This document shows, in pieces, positions 17,206 through 25,640 of a stretch of DNA of 64,000 nucleotides. The position numbers and the translations under genes are program-made. The notes beneath the pieces are model-generated. The model saw only the letters and a program-made list of their open reading frames with translations, was not told the origin of the DNA and did no database searches. The DNA is from Bernardetiaceae bacterium (GTDB lineage Bacteria > Bacteroidota > Bacteroidia > Cytophagales > Bernardetiaceae): contig JAFIER010000011.1 in the NCBI GenBank assembly GCA_020832465.1, positions 35,486 to 99,485 on the forward strand. Direction: 5' to 3'. Position 1 is the stretch's first letter; each line of letters starts with the position of its first letter.

Positions 17206-18270
17206 ATGAAGCACCACAATCTATATCATAGCATATTGAATGCAGATAAAAAATGTATCACATTTTTTGAAAAACTGCAATATCCCCTCGCTTTTTTGCT
17301 GGGGCTTATGCTATTTTTATTTGTGGTTAGGGTGAGCTGTATAGAATATTTTTCTATTCCAAGCTCCTCTATGGAAGGTGCATTGCTCAAAGGAGATAAA
17401 ATTATTAGTGCTAAAATGCGCCTCAGCAACCTCTCAACCCTCGAGACAGCTTCTTATTATACACACTTTCATCAACATCAAAGCAATAATTTTTTTAACT
17501 TTGCTTGGACAAGTATCCGGCATAACGATATTATTATTTTTAATTTTCCACCCGAAGTAAAAAAAAATATTGCCGAAAAAACTTGTTATATCAAACGCTG
17601 TGTAGGTCTGCCCGGTGATACTTTGCGCATCGAAGCACAGCGCGTAAGTATCAATAGCGAAGCCCTCAAAATGCCAGCTAATCAACAGCTCGAGTATTTG
17701 ATTATATGTCAAGAAGATAAATTAGAAGCACTCGAAAGCTATTTTGAGGAACTTAATATCCATCAATATCGCCGGCATAGCAAAGGATTTGTCGTTTTGG
17801 CAGGCGATAAAAAACTCGAACTCTTACATAGCCTCCCCGATGTTACACACATCGAAACGCGCTTTCGTGAACGAGGGCAACGCGAACGTGCTACTTTTCC
17901 ACAGTCTGAATATTTTCATTGGAATCGCGACTTCCTCGGACCAGTTTACATTCCGCAGCGAGGTGCGCAAATCCCGCTTACCCCGCAAAATGTAATCCTT
18001 TATGGCGAACTTATTACACGCCACGAAGGACACGAAAATATGTATATTCAAGATAATAAAATTTATGCCGATGGAGTAGTACAAAAAACATATACCTTTC
18101 GGCAAAATTATTATTTTATGCTCGGTGATAATCGCCATAACTCTTCGGATTCGCGTACTTGGGGATTCGTACCCGAAAACCATATCATCGGTAAGCCACT
18201 CTGGATTTATCAATCTCTTATCGATAAAGATCGTATTCGCTGGTCACGTATCGGTATGGCTATTCGCTAA
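17206..18270 (+). CDS. lepB: Signal peptidase I
   Basis: This S26 family protease removes signal peptides from exported proteins at the inner membrane. The 354-residue protein has one N-terminal membrane segment (about 27-45, LAFLLGLMLFLFVV). The Ser box IPSSSMEGALLKGD follows near residues 50-63, then the Lys box YIKRCVGLPGDTLRI near 127-141, and the C-terminal box MLGDNRHNSSDSRTWGFVP. The long insert between the Lys box and the last box (about 150 residues) is common in Bacteroidetes LepB. It stands alone, divergent from the CRISPR operon. Confidence 0.94.
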   Translation: MKHHNLYHSILNADKKCITFFEKLQYPLAFLLGLMLFLFVVRVSCIEYFSIPSSSMEGALLKGDKIISAKMRLSNLSTLETASYYTHFHQHQSNNFFNFAWTSIRHNDIIIFNFPPEVKKNIAEKTCYIKRCVGLPGDTLRIEAQRVSINSEALKMPANQQLEYLIICQEDKLEALESYFEELNIHQYRRHSKGFVVLAGDKKLELLHSLPDVTHIETRFRERGQRERATFPQSEYFHWNRDFLGPVYIPQRGAQIPLTPQNVILYGELITRHEGHENMYIQDNKIYADGVVQKTYTFRQNYYFMLGDNRHNSSDSRTWGFVPENHIIGKPLWIYQSLIDKDRIRWSRIGMAIR

Positions 18271-18286
18271 GGGAGGGTGAGAAGTA

Positions 18287-19087
18287 TCAAAAACGTAAAT
18301 CAAAATGTTGCTTAGGTTGCCCTTTGCGAAAAAAAACTAATCCTAAGCGAAATAAATCTATTGAAATCATAACGCGCTCATCAGCTTTAATTTCATTCCA
18401 AGCTTTTCGCATTTGCGAAGACCAGCGAATGTCATCAAAAATAAATACACTGCCCTCATGTGCATACTTCAAACAGTTTTCAAAATAACGCATCGTAGGT
18501 TCGTAGCGGTGGTTTGCATCAAAAAATACCCAATCTAATGTGGGTTTGTGATGTGCTAAAAATTGGGGTAGTGTCTCATCAATATTTCCAGTGATGATTT
18601 GGGCTTGCTTACAGTCAAAATAATCTAAATTTTTTTGTGCATAATGAATGGTTTGGGCACAGCCTTCAAAGCTATAAAGTTTTGCTGTTTTTCCTTTCAA
18701 AGGCATGGCCTGATATAGCGTACCTATACCGAGCGATGTGCCGAGCTCAATCATAAAGCGAGGTTTGAAGTGCAAAATCATACGAAAAAGCAAGGCACCT
18801 ACTTTAAAAGAAATGGCTGAATGGCGTGCTAAATCAGAAATTTTACGCTGCCCCCCACTATGCTTGTGCGAACCAGCCCCAAAATCCTGGACTTCAATTT
18901 CCTCTGAGGAATCTAAAAGTACGTGGCGTGCCGTCTCGATAAGATCAAAATCATAGTAATGATAACGATGATGAAGTGCAATAACTTCATCATAAAGCTG
19001 ATACACAAAAGGCGAATGCAAACCGTGTGCGTTTTTAGCACGAAGAAAGAAAGCAATATCTGAAATCAAATTTGATAACATTGTCAT
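18287..19087 (-). CDS. Class I SAM-dependent methyltransferase
   Basis: This is a 266-residue soluble protein. The SAM-binding fold shows MIELGTSLGIGTLY (motif I), then LYSFEGCAQTIHYAQ and LDWVFFDANHRYEP, where the Asp and His resemble O-methyltransferase-like or sugar-linked methyltransferases. The last strands FIFDDIRWSSQMRKAW and LGLVFFRKGQ complete the domain. The N-terminal 60 residues (FFLRAKNAHGLHSPFVYQLYDEV) form a helical cap seen in Bacteroidetes homologues. The substrate is unknown. It is downstream of a glycosyltransferase on the same strand, with 219 bases between, so a joint role in glycan decoration is possible but weakly supported. Confidence 0.8.
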   Translation of the reverse strand: MTMLSNLISDIAFFLRAKNAHGLHSPFVYQLYDEVIALHHRYHYYDFDLIETARHVLLDSSEEIEVQDFGAGSHKHSGGQRKISDLARHSAISFKVGALLFRMILHFKPRFMIELGTSLGIGTLYQAMPLKGKTAKLYSFEGCAQTIHYAQKNLDYFDCKQAQIITGNIDETLPQFLAHHKPTLDWVFFDANHRYEPTMRYFENCLKYAHEGSVFIFDDIRWSSQMRKAWNEIKADERVMISIDLFRLGLVFFRKGQPKQHFDLRF

Positions 19088-19189
19088 TGTTGTATTTTGT
19101 CTTACAAAAATTTTGCACTTAGTATTGAGCCATGGAAGCGGTTTAAAAAACGATGTTGAAATAAAATTCTACCTCTTAGATATAGCCTT

Positions 19190-19243
19190 CAACCACCCCC
19201 AGATCCTCCTAATCTTAGGAGGTGAGTGTAGAGCTGGGTGGTT
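19190..19243. repeat. Nested inverted repeat between methyltransferase and glycosyltransferase
   Basis: Outer arms CAACCACCC and GGGTGGTT enclose a perfect inner palindrome CCTCCTAATCTTAGGAGG at 19205-19222. Neither strand has a T run after the stem in the direction of the flanking genes, so it is not a clear terminator. It could be a processing or attenuation structure in the leader of the methyltransferase gene. Confidence 0.5.
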
Positions 19244-19306
19244 AAAAAATACCTTACAAAAGCACACAAGCAAATATACACCTGTTGCTTACTGCTATGG
19301 CTCTTC

Positions 19307-20455
19307 CTATTTTTTCATGACCCAAAAGACTAAGGATTCGGGATACTTAGCTTCGTAATAATAATCTGCAATTTGTGCTTCAAACTCAAGGATAAAAAAG
19401 CAAATAAAATCCCTTACGCTGACAAAATCTAAGATTTCACCTTGTAAATAAGTATTGATTTCTGTCATTCGATAAGATACTTTGGCTTTGCCTAAAAGTT
19501 GGTTTGTAGTATGAACAACCTTTGCTAATTTAGATTGTTCTTGCGGTTTTATCCAGTCAAATGTTTGCTCTATGGCTATAATTTCACCACTTTTAAGCTG
19601 TTGAAATGCTTTAAAAAAACGATTAAAAGCGAGCTTTGAAGGGACCTCAAAATGCAATTTAAGGTCTGGCTTTTTTGCATTTTTACGCTCGAGCAGCACA
19701 CGTTTTTGTGAGGGTGCTTGCATATAACGCTTGTCCTCTATTTTTTGATATTGAGCTTGCTGGTGAGCTTTCATGACTTCATACCAATTTTGCGGCATAT
19801 TAGCGATGCGCTGATTTGAGGGGTGCCACTGGTGAACAGTAAAAGCCTGTTCTTTGGGTAAGGCGGCAATAGGATAGCCAATATTTTGTATGCGCAGGTT
19901 CATTTCAGTATCTTCCATACCCCAAATTTTAAAATATTCATCAAACCAGCCCGCTTTTTCGAAAGCTTCTTTTTCTACAATGGCTAATCCGCTGTGGTAG
20001 TTGGCAGAAGATACATTCCAGCTTGATGGTGGGGGCGTATGCCAAGCGATTTTTTCATAGTCTTTAAAATCCTTAGGCGCAAAATAGCAATGATACATCA
20101 ATAGCGTTTTAGGATTTTGATCAAAATGTGCTTTTACTTTGGCTAAAAAAAATGGGGGGTACATCAAATCTACATCAACCATAACCACTATCTCACCCTT
20201 TGCCAGGGCAATACCCCGATTATTAGCCTGCGCCCTGCACCAAAGCCAGCCTTCAGTATCCATAAACTCGTAGCGAATACGTGGCTCTTCGGCACAAAAA
20301 TCTACAATCGAACGGCGATTCTGCTCTTTGCTACCATAATCTACAAAGCAAATTTCAAAATTATCAGAAATTTTTTGAGCCAATAGCGAACGTAAATTGC
20401 GCTTTACAGCCTCTGCTTTGCGGTCGCGATAAGTAATAACAAAAGAAAAAAGCAT
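19307..20455 (-). CDS. Family 2 glycosyltransferase
   Basis: I start at the ATG complementary to 20453-20455 (MLFSFVITYRDRKAEAVKR), giving 382 residues. A longer frame runs into the nuoM 3' end and is less likely. The GT-A fold shows FSFVITYRDR, ICFVDYGSKEQNRR, the DxD-like MVDVDLMYPP, and NYHSGLAIVEKEAFEKAGWFDEYF followed by GMEDTEMNLRIQNIG, matching the galactosyltransferase-like C-terminal domain of chondroitin-polymerase-type enzymes. It transfers a sugar to an unknown glycan. The last 140 residues have no recognised domain. Confidence 0.85.
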   Translation of the reverse strand: MLFSFVITYRDRKAEAVKRNLRSLLAQKISDNFEICFVDYGSKEQNRRSIVDFCAEEPRIRYEFMDTEGWLWCRAQANNRGIALAKGEIVVMVDVDLMYPPFFLAKVKAHFDQNPKTLLMYHCYFAPKDFKDYEKIAWHTPPPSSWNVSSANYHSGLAIVEKEAFEKAGWFDEYFKIWGMEDTEMNLRIQNIGYPIAALPKEQAFTVHQWHPSNQRIANMPQNWYEVMKAHQQAQYQKIEDKRYMQAPSQKRVLLERKNAKKPDLKLHFEVPSKLAFNRFFKAFQQLKSGEIIAIEQTFDWIKPQEQSKLAKVVHTTNQLLGKAKVSYRMTEINTYLQGEILDFVSVRDFICFFILEFEAQIADYYYEAKYPESLVFWVMKK

Positions 20456-20555
20456 AATCAAGAAATCTTTGACAAAACTCTGTAAAGCGTAAAAATATTG
20501 AATAACCCAGTGAGGACTCAACCTACACGGATAATAACAGCAATCTATAAGCCTT

Positions 20556-22169
20556 TTACAAACCAAAAGCACCTAAGGTTTGCCCAAATGATTCAGTGAG
20601 TAGCTTAGGATAAATACCTGCCAAAAGAATAAATAACAACAAAATAGAAGCAATCGTAAGCTCACGCCTGCTCAAATCAATCTTGCCTTGTGGCGAAAGT
20701 TTAGGGTTCTGCCAAGGCTTACCCAGTAGCATCAAAGCCACTACACGCATGGCATAAGCACCGCCCAAAATCAAGCCTGCAAATGCTGTTATAGCTATCC
20801 ATAAAGGCACATAATCAGAGGCAAAAGCTCCCATAAAAATCAATAGCTCTGCAATAAACCCGGAAAACATAGGTAATCCTAAAGCAGCAAAAAAACCTGC
20901 AGCGACAAAAAATGACCAGCGCGGGAGTTGCATTGCCATGCCAGAATAGTCTGCCATTACAAGGCTTCCCGTTCGTTTTTGTAATGCACCCGCCATAAAA
21001 AACAAGAGTGCAGAGATAAACCCATGGCTAAACATCTGATAAATAGCTCCCTCGAAGCCTACCTGAGTAAGCGATGCTAATCCCAAAAGTACAAAACCCA
21101 TGTGAGAAATTGAGGAATAAGCTATCAAACGTTTCAGGTGAGTTTGCCCTAAGGCTACAAAAGCCCCATAAATAATTGCCACTACTGCCAAAGCACTTAT
21201 CCAAGTCGCTAACTCGCAAGCGATATCAGGAAAAACAGTATAACCCAAACGCATTAAACCATAACCACCAATTTTGAGTAAAATGCCTGCCAGCACCATA
21301 GAAATCGGCGTTGAGGCTTCTACGTGTGCGCTGGGTAACCACGTATGCAAAGGCACAATAGGCATTTTTATCAAAAAACCTACAAGGATAGCAGCAAAGA
21401 CCCAATATCGCATAGGCTTAGGCGTGCTGTTTTGTTGTGGGTAAAGTGAAGATTCGGGTGGGTAGTTGTTCGGATTTTGCATAGAAGGCATATCAAAACT
21501 GTAAATATATGCCGATGAAGATATTTTTCCTGCTTGTAAATCTTCTTGTACTTCTATTTGGGTTGTGCCTGCTTCTATTGCCATGCGGTTAGTATTCAAT
21601 ACCGAACGCTGCAAAGCTATCCCGCCAATTAAAATCAATACCGAACCTACCAGTGTATAAATGAAAAACTTAACCGCTGCATACTCGCGCCGCCTGCCAC
21701 CCCATATTCCTATCAGAAAATACATCGGTAGCAACATAAACTCAAAGCAAAGAAAAAATAAAATAAAATCCAAAGCGACAAAACAACCCATAACCGATGC
21801 ACTCAAAATCAAGTACAAAGCTACATAAGCCCGCAATTTTTTGCGCACCGACCACGATGCCCAAGCACCGAGAAAAAGAATCCAAACAGCAAGCAAAATA
21901 AGTGCAGCATTAAGCCCATCAATACCCAAATGATAAGATACAGAAATCTTACCCAATCCACCCAATTCCATAAAAAGCCAATCGTAATTCTCCTCGAATA
22001 GCAATTCTGTTTTATCGCCTATACGGCTATAAAAAAACAGCAGGCTACCGATAAAAGCATTTAGTCCCGTAGCCCCCAAAAGTACATAGCGAGGTGTATT
22101 GCCACGAGGCAATATCGCTACAACAAGAAGCCCTAAAAGCGGAATAAGAATCAGCAGACTAAGCCACAT
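20556..22169 (-). CDS. nuoM: NADH-quinone oxidoreductase subunit M
   Basis: NuoM is a proton-pumping antiporter-like membrane subunit of respiratory complex I. The 537-residue polytopic protein shows the conserved FDMPSMQ-side loop, PLHTWLPSAHVEASTPISM in the quinone/antiporter core and GGYGLMRLGY, with about 14 membrane segments. Both expected key residues, the Glu of the FLCFEFMLLPMYFLIG helix and the Lys/His of the HTWLP helix, are present. The flanking genes are fabD and a glycosyltransferase, not nuoL and nuoN, so this is a detached nuo gene. Whether another copy lies in a full nuo cluster elsewhere cannot be seen. Confidence 0.93.
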   Translation of the reverse strand: MWLSLLILIPLLGLLVVAILPRGNTPRYVLLGATGLNAFIGSLLFFYSRIGDKTELLFEENYDWLFMELGGLGKISVSYHLGIDGLNAALILLAVWILFLGAWASWSVRKKLRAYVALYLILSASVMGCFVALDFILFFLCFEFMLLPMYFLIGIWGGRRREYAAVKFFIYTLVGSVLILIGGIALQRSVLNTNRMAIEAGTTQIEVQEDLQAGKISSSAYIYSFDMPSMQNPNNYPPESSLYPQQNSTPKPMRYWVFAAILVGFLIKMPIVPLHTWLPSAHVEASTPISMVLAGILLKIGGYGLMRLGYTVFPDIACELATWISALAVVAIIYGAFVALGQTHLKRLIAYSSISHMGFVLLGLASLTQVGFEGAIYQMFSHGFISALLFFMAGALQKRTGSLVMADYSGMAMQLPRWSFFVAAGFFAALGLPMFSGFIAELLIFMGAFASDYVPLWIAITAFAGLILGGAYAMRVVALMLLGKPWQNPKLSPQGKIDLSRRELTIASILLLFILLAGIYPKLLTESFGQTLGAFGL

Positions 22170-22212
22170 AAAAATTTAGATAAGATTATCAATACGATCA
22201 AAATTCATTGAA

Positions 22213-22319
22213 AGGGCGCATCTCAAAACTACTTACTTGGTGCGAACACCTCAAAAACAGCAAGGGCAGTTGTTTTGTTGCATAATATTATGCTAAGGGT
22301 TTTATATGAAATGCACCCT
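22213..22319. mobile_element. 107-bp MITE-like element with 6-bp target duplication
   Basis: The ends are inverted: AGGGCGCAT at 22213-22221 and ATGCACCCT at 22311-22319. The direct repeat ATTGAA flanks it exactly, at 22207-22212 and 22320-22325. No coding frame is inside. The termini resemble those of the 95-bp element at 55290-55384. Confidence 0.65.
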
Positions 22320-22353
22320 ATTGAAATACGATTTACACAATCTCCCTACGCCC

Positions 22354-22466
22354 CATACCAGGATACACATTTTTCCATAGCGGAAAAATGGGCTTAGAAA
22401 TAACACTTCTTTGAGCAATGTTATTTCTGGCTGGCAACTAAAAAGGGCTGTTATTTTTGTACCCTT
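22354..22466. repeat. Dispersed palindrome family member (nuoM-fabD gap)
   Basis: It starts CATACCAGG, then has TTTTTCCATAGCGGAAAAATGGGCTTAG and an imperfect AGAAATAAC...GTTATTTCT hairpin ending in CTGGCTGGC. It is followed by AAAGGGCTGTTATTTTTGTACCC, which is the inverted half of another repeat seen at 42591 and 58137. The central stem is shortened compared with the copies at 49735, 52978 and 58171. Confidence 0.7.
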
Positions 22467-22488
22467 ACTGAATACCTTTTTTTGCGTC

Positions 22489-23379
22489 TTAGGCCAAGCC
22501 TTCGGTTTCGAGTTTGCGGTCTATTTTTTTGACTAATCCTTGCAATACTTTTCCAGGACCACACTCTACAAATTTTGCAATTTCTGCCTGCGCCATATTT
22601 TGTACGCTTTGCGTCCAGCGCACGGGCGAGGTGAGCTGTGCAATAAGATTAGCTTTAATAGCTTCTGCTTCGGTGTGTGCCTTAGCATCTACATTTTGAT
22701 AAATTGGGCAGGGGGCTGCTTTAAATACTGTTTTTTCAATAGCCTCTCCTAACTCTTCCCTGGCGGGCATCATCAATGGCGAATGGAATGCACCACCTAC
22801 GGGTAGTGGTAATACGCGTTTTGCACCTGCTTGCTTCAAAGCATCAGTAGCTAAGGCAATGCCTTTCATAGAGCCAGAAATAACTAATTGCCCGGGGCAG
22901 TTGTAGTTGGCAGCGACAACAATTTCAGCACTTTCATTTTTTATGCCTTCGCAAATTTGATCGACTTGCTCATCGGGGAGTCCTAAAACAGCAGCCATTG
23001 TAGATTCGACTGCTTCACAGGCTTTTTGCATTGCATTAGCACGTGCCGCGACGAGGCGTAATCCGTCTTCAAAACTCAAAACACCGATGGCCGTAAGTGC
23101 CGAAAACTCTCCTAAGGAATGCCCAGCAACGGCATCAGGTGCAAAATTTTCTATAGTTTTGGCTAAAATAACCGAGTGCAAAAATATCGCAGGCTGAGTT
23201 ACATTCGTCTGCCTGAGCTCTTCTGCACTGCCTTCAAACATAATATCTGTGATGCGAAAGCCTAAAATTTCATTGGCTTGCTCAAATAATTTTTTAGCCT
23301 CTGGATTGTTTGCATAAAGCTCACGCCCCATTCCGCTAAACTGCGAACCTTGTCCGGGAAAAATATATGCCGTAGTCAT
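22489..23379 (-). CDS. fabD: Malonyl-CoA:ACP transacylase
   Basis: FabD loads malonyl groups onto acyl carrier protein for fatty acid synthesis in the cytosol. The 296-residue protein opens TTAYIFPGQGSQFSGMGREL. It has the nucleophile elbow GHSLGEFSAL with Ser 88, RANAMQKAC, and the catalytic His in GGAFHSPLM, and ends GPGKVLQGLVKKI. Length and motifs are standard. It is alone, without the usual fabH or acpP beside it. Confidence 0.95.
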   Translation of the reverse strand: MTTAYIFPGQGSQFSGMGRELYANNPEAKKLFEQANEILGFRITDIMFEGSAEELRQTNVTQPAIFLHSVILAKTIENFAPDAVAGHSLGEFSALTAIGVLSFEDGLRLVAARANAMQKACEAVESTMAAVLGLPDEQVDQICEGIKNESAEIVVAANYNCPGQLVISGSMKGIALATDALKQAGAKRVLPLPVGGAFHSPLMMPAREELGEAIEKTVFKAAPCPIYQNVDAKAHTEAEAIKANLIAQLTSPVRWTQSVQNMAQAEIAKFVECGPGKVLQGLVKKIDRKLETEGLA

Positions 23380-23544
23380 GGATATTTTATGGTTTTGTGT
23401 ATATACTTATCCAAGCTATTGCTCAAAGCTGTCAATAATAGCTCGGATTTTTCAATTTTAGGCATGAACAAAGATATTACTCACGCAAATAGGATTGCCC
23501 ATGCCCAGTAATTATGTACAAAGTTAGTAAAAAAATGCAAAAAA

Positions 23545-25419
23545 TTAGCGTATCAAACGAATCAATCCGCTTTCATTGATATTTTTACCAATTTTGTCCG
23601 TAGCTCTAATTTGATAGGTATATTCGCCTTCTGGTGCTTCTTTTCCTTGATATGTGCCGTCCCAGCGTTCTTCGGTGCTTTGGGTTTCGAAAATAAGATT
23701 ACCCCAGCGGTTGAATATACGCATAGAAAAAGTATCGAGGTGGGGGCTATTCACACCAAAAGTATCATTTAGTCCGTCTCCATTAGGAGTGAATGCGTTG
23801 GGGAGTGCTAAATCAGTGATAAAATAGTTTAAAACCGTATTAGAATAACTTCGCCAGTCATTGTTATCTTGTGCATAAGCACGGTATAGAATAAGCTGTT
23901 CGCTTTCATTCTGGAGGTTATCTTCATAAATTGTATCTGGCATTGCCAAATTAGCAAGGGTATCGCCCGCTTGATTGAGCCTTAGCAGGCGGTAGCTGAT
24001 ATTGCGGTCTGCGCCTTCGTAGTTGCTTCGTTTGATAATGGCTTTTTTTTCTGTGCGCAAAATTTCTGCTTTGAGGTGAATCGGTGAAATAAAATTTGAT
24101 TTTTGCGAAAGCAGAGCACATGTATTTTCATAAAAAACGCTGTAGGCATAGCGCACCTCCGTAGGCGCAACAGCAGCATCTATATAGCTACGAATGCTAT
24201 CTCTGACCACAAACTCTACCGTATCCCGAGCGTCAATTGTTTTTTGTATCCTTACTGCTGCTAAATCTGAAACCACATCAACATTAAAACTCCAGCGCAA
24301 AGCAATCCTATTGTCATCATCAAAAGTAGTGTAAAAATTGCGAACTGCTGGCAGCTCACGTACGGAAATAGCCTCTATGCAAACCGTTTTAGAAAGACTT
24401 TCACCGTGTGCAAAAACTGCTATTAAGCGATAGCAATAGGTTGCACCGCAGGAGGTTTCATTGTCGTCATAAATTTGGGTAGCAAGCGAGTCTAACTGTG
24501 CAATTTCAGCTCCGTCTTTACTTAGGCGATAACGCTGAAAATTTTCTACTTTATCGCTTAGACTCCACGCCAAACGGTTAAATCCTTCTTGCGCACTACC
24601 CTCGAGGCGTAGCAATGGAAGCGTTTTAGAAAAGGCTTCCGAGCCTTCGCAGGGGCTTGCAGAAATGCGAAAGTAGTAAGTGCCCTCGCCACTTAGGCTC
24701 AAGGTGGTTTGCGTAGCATGGCTAATCGCTGTTACATCAACGAAATTGATACCATCAGTAGATTGCTGTATGATATAGCTATTAGCATCGCCGAGTTGAT
24801 AGCTAAGTCTTACTTCGTTATTATGAAGTGCTTCTATGCGAGTGAGCTCAGCAACTTCGAGCTGGGCTTCGGGTCTGAATGTTTTTTGATTGCGCCCGCA
24901 TCGGTCTTCAGCATTTACGAACCTACCCTCTACACGAATGGTTTTATTGGCTGCATTGTCATAGCTATGTATGACCTCTCCATTTGGGGGTAGGGTTTCG
25001 GTTGTGCCATCGCCAAAGTCCACGATATACTCATCGTAATTGTCATCTTGAATGAGCAAACGCATACGCAAATCTCCACATGCTTGTACCATAAAAGGAA
25101 TCGGATCGGAAGGAATGACAAGTATGTAGTCTTCTTTCGTCGTGCGCGCACCGCCGGTACCTGTGTTTAGAATTTGTGTAACATTGTAAAGCCCCGGCGC
25201 TGTAAAAGTAAAAGTCGGTGAAGATTGCGGTCCGCCTTCTCCAAACTGATACAAAATAAGCGAAGGATCAACGCCCGAGCAGTCCTCCATTGTTACGGTA
25301 AAAGGTGCGCAGCCGGTTCGGATAGGGGCGTTAAAACAAGGTTCGGGTTCTTGCGCCCGCGCATCACTTAGCGCAAGTAGCAAAGAGAGTACTAATATAA
25401 ATAAGCCGTATTTTTTCAT
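23545..25419 (-). CDS. Secreted T9SS type B sorting domain protein with PKD domain
   Basis: This is a 624-residue cell-surface or extracellular protein. The signal peptide (LFILVLSLLLALSDARAQ) is followed by Cys-containing PKD-like domains (for example YQFGEGGPQSSPTFTFTAPG and EYIVDFGDGTTETLP) and fibronectin-like repeats. The C-terminus is the gliding-motility-associated/T9SS type B domain with LPNAFTPNGDGLNDTFGV, MRIFNRWGNLIFET and RWDGTYQGKEAPEGEYTYQI. Export to the outer membrane by the type IX system is therefore expected. The binding function of the repeats is unknown. A similar protein is encoded at 33646-36414. Confidence 0.85.
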   Translation of the reverse strand: MKKYGLFILVLSLLLALSDARAQEPEPCFNAPIRTGCAPFTVTMEDCSGVDPSLILYQFGEGGPQSSPTFTFTAPGLYNVTQILNTGTGGARTTKEDYILVIPSDPIPFMVQACGDLRMRLLIQDDNYDEYIVDFGDGTTETLPPNGEVIHSYDNAANKTIRVEGRFVNAEDRCGRNQKTFRPEAQLEVAELTRIEALHNNEVRLSYQLGDANSYIIQQSTDGINFVDVTAISHATQTTLSLSGEGTYYFRISASPCEGSEAFSKTLPLLRLEGSAQEGFNRLAWSLSDKVENFQRYRLSKDGAEIAQLDSLATQIYDDNETSCGATYCYRLIAVFAHGESLSKTVCIEAISVRELPAVRNFYTTFDDDNRIALRWSFNVDVVSDLAAVRIQKTIDARDTVEFVVRDSIRSYIDAAVAPTEVRYAYSVFYENTCALLSQKSNFISPIHLKAEILRTEKKAIIKRSNYEGADRNISYRLLRLNQAGDTLANLAMPDTIYEDNLQNESEQLILYRAYAQDNNDWRSYSNTVLNYFITDLALPNAFTPNGDGLNDTFGVNSPHLDTFSMRIFNRWGNLIFETQSTEERWDGTYQGKEAPEGEYTYQIRATDKIGKNINESGLIRLIR

Positions 25420-25640
25420 ACCCTATAAAACGCATAAGTAGCTTTGTGCGTTCAAAAAAATTGTCAGAATAAAAAAGAAGATTCAAACACCACCACTGTA
25501 TTGATTTTGGGGTTAGAAAAGATATGATTTGATGTTTTTTGAGTAAAACCTCAAAAATCCTCAAAGTTTTAATAACTTTGTAATAGATTTCAGACCATTA
25601 CATTCAGGATTTAAATTTCTTATCAAAACGCTAATTCGGC

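Larger units (their letters stand above)
22170..22488. other. Intergenic region with two palindromic elements (nuoM-fabD)
   Basis: This 319-base gap holds a 107-bp MITE-like element (22213-22319) and a palindrome cluster (22354 to about 22466) of the dispersed hairpin family. I see no gene and no clear promoter here. Confidence 0.7.

Noticed and set aside
19190..19243. Nested inverted repeat as a transcription terminator
   Set aside because: No T run follows the stem on the strand of the adjacent genes.
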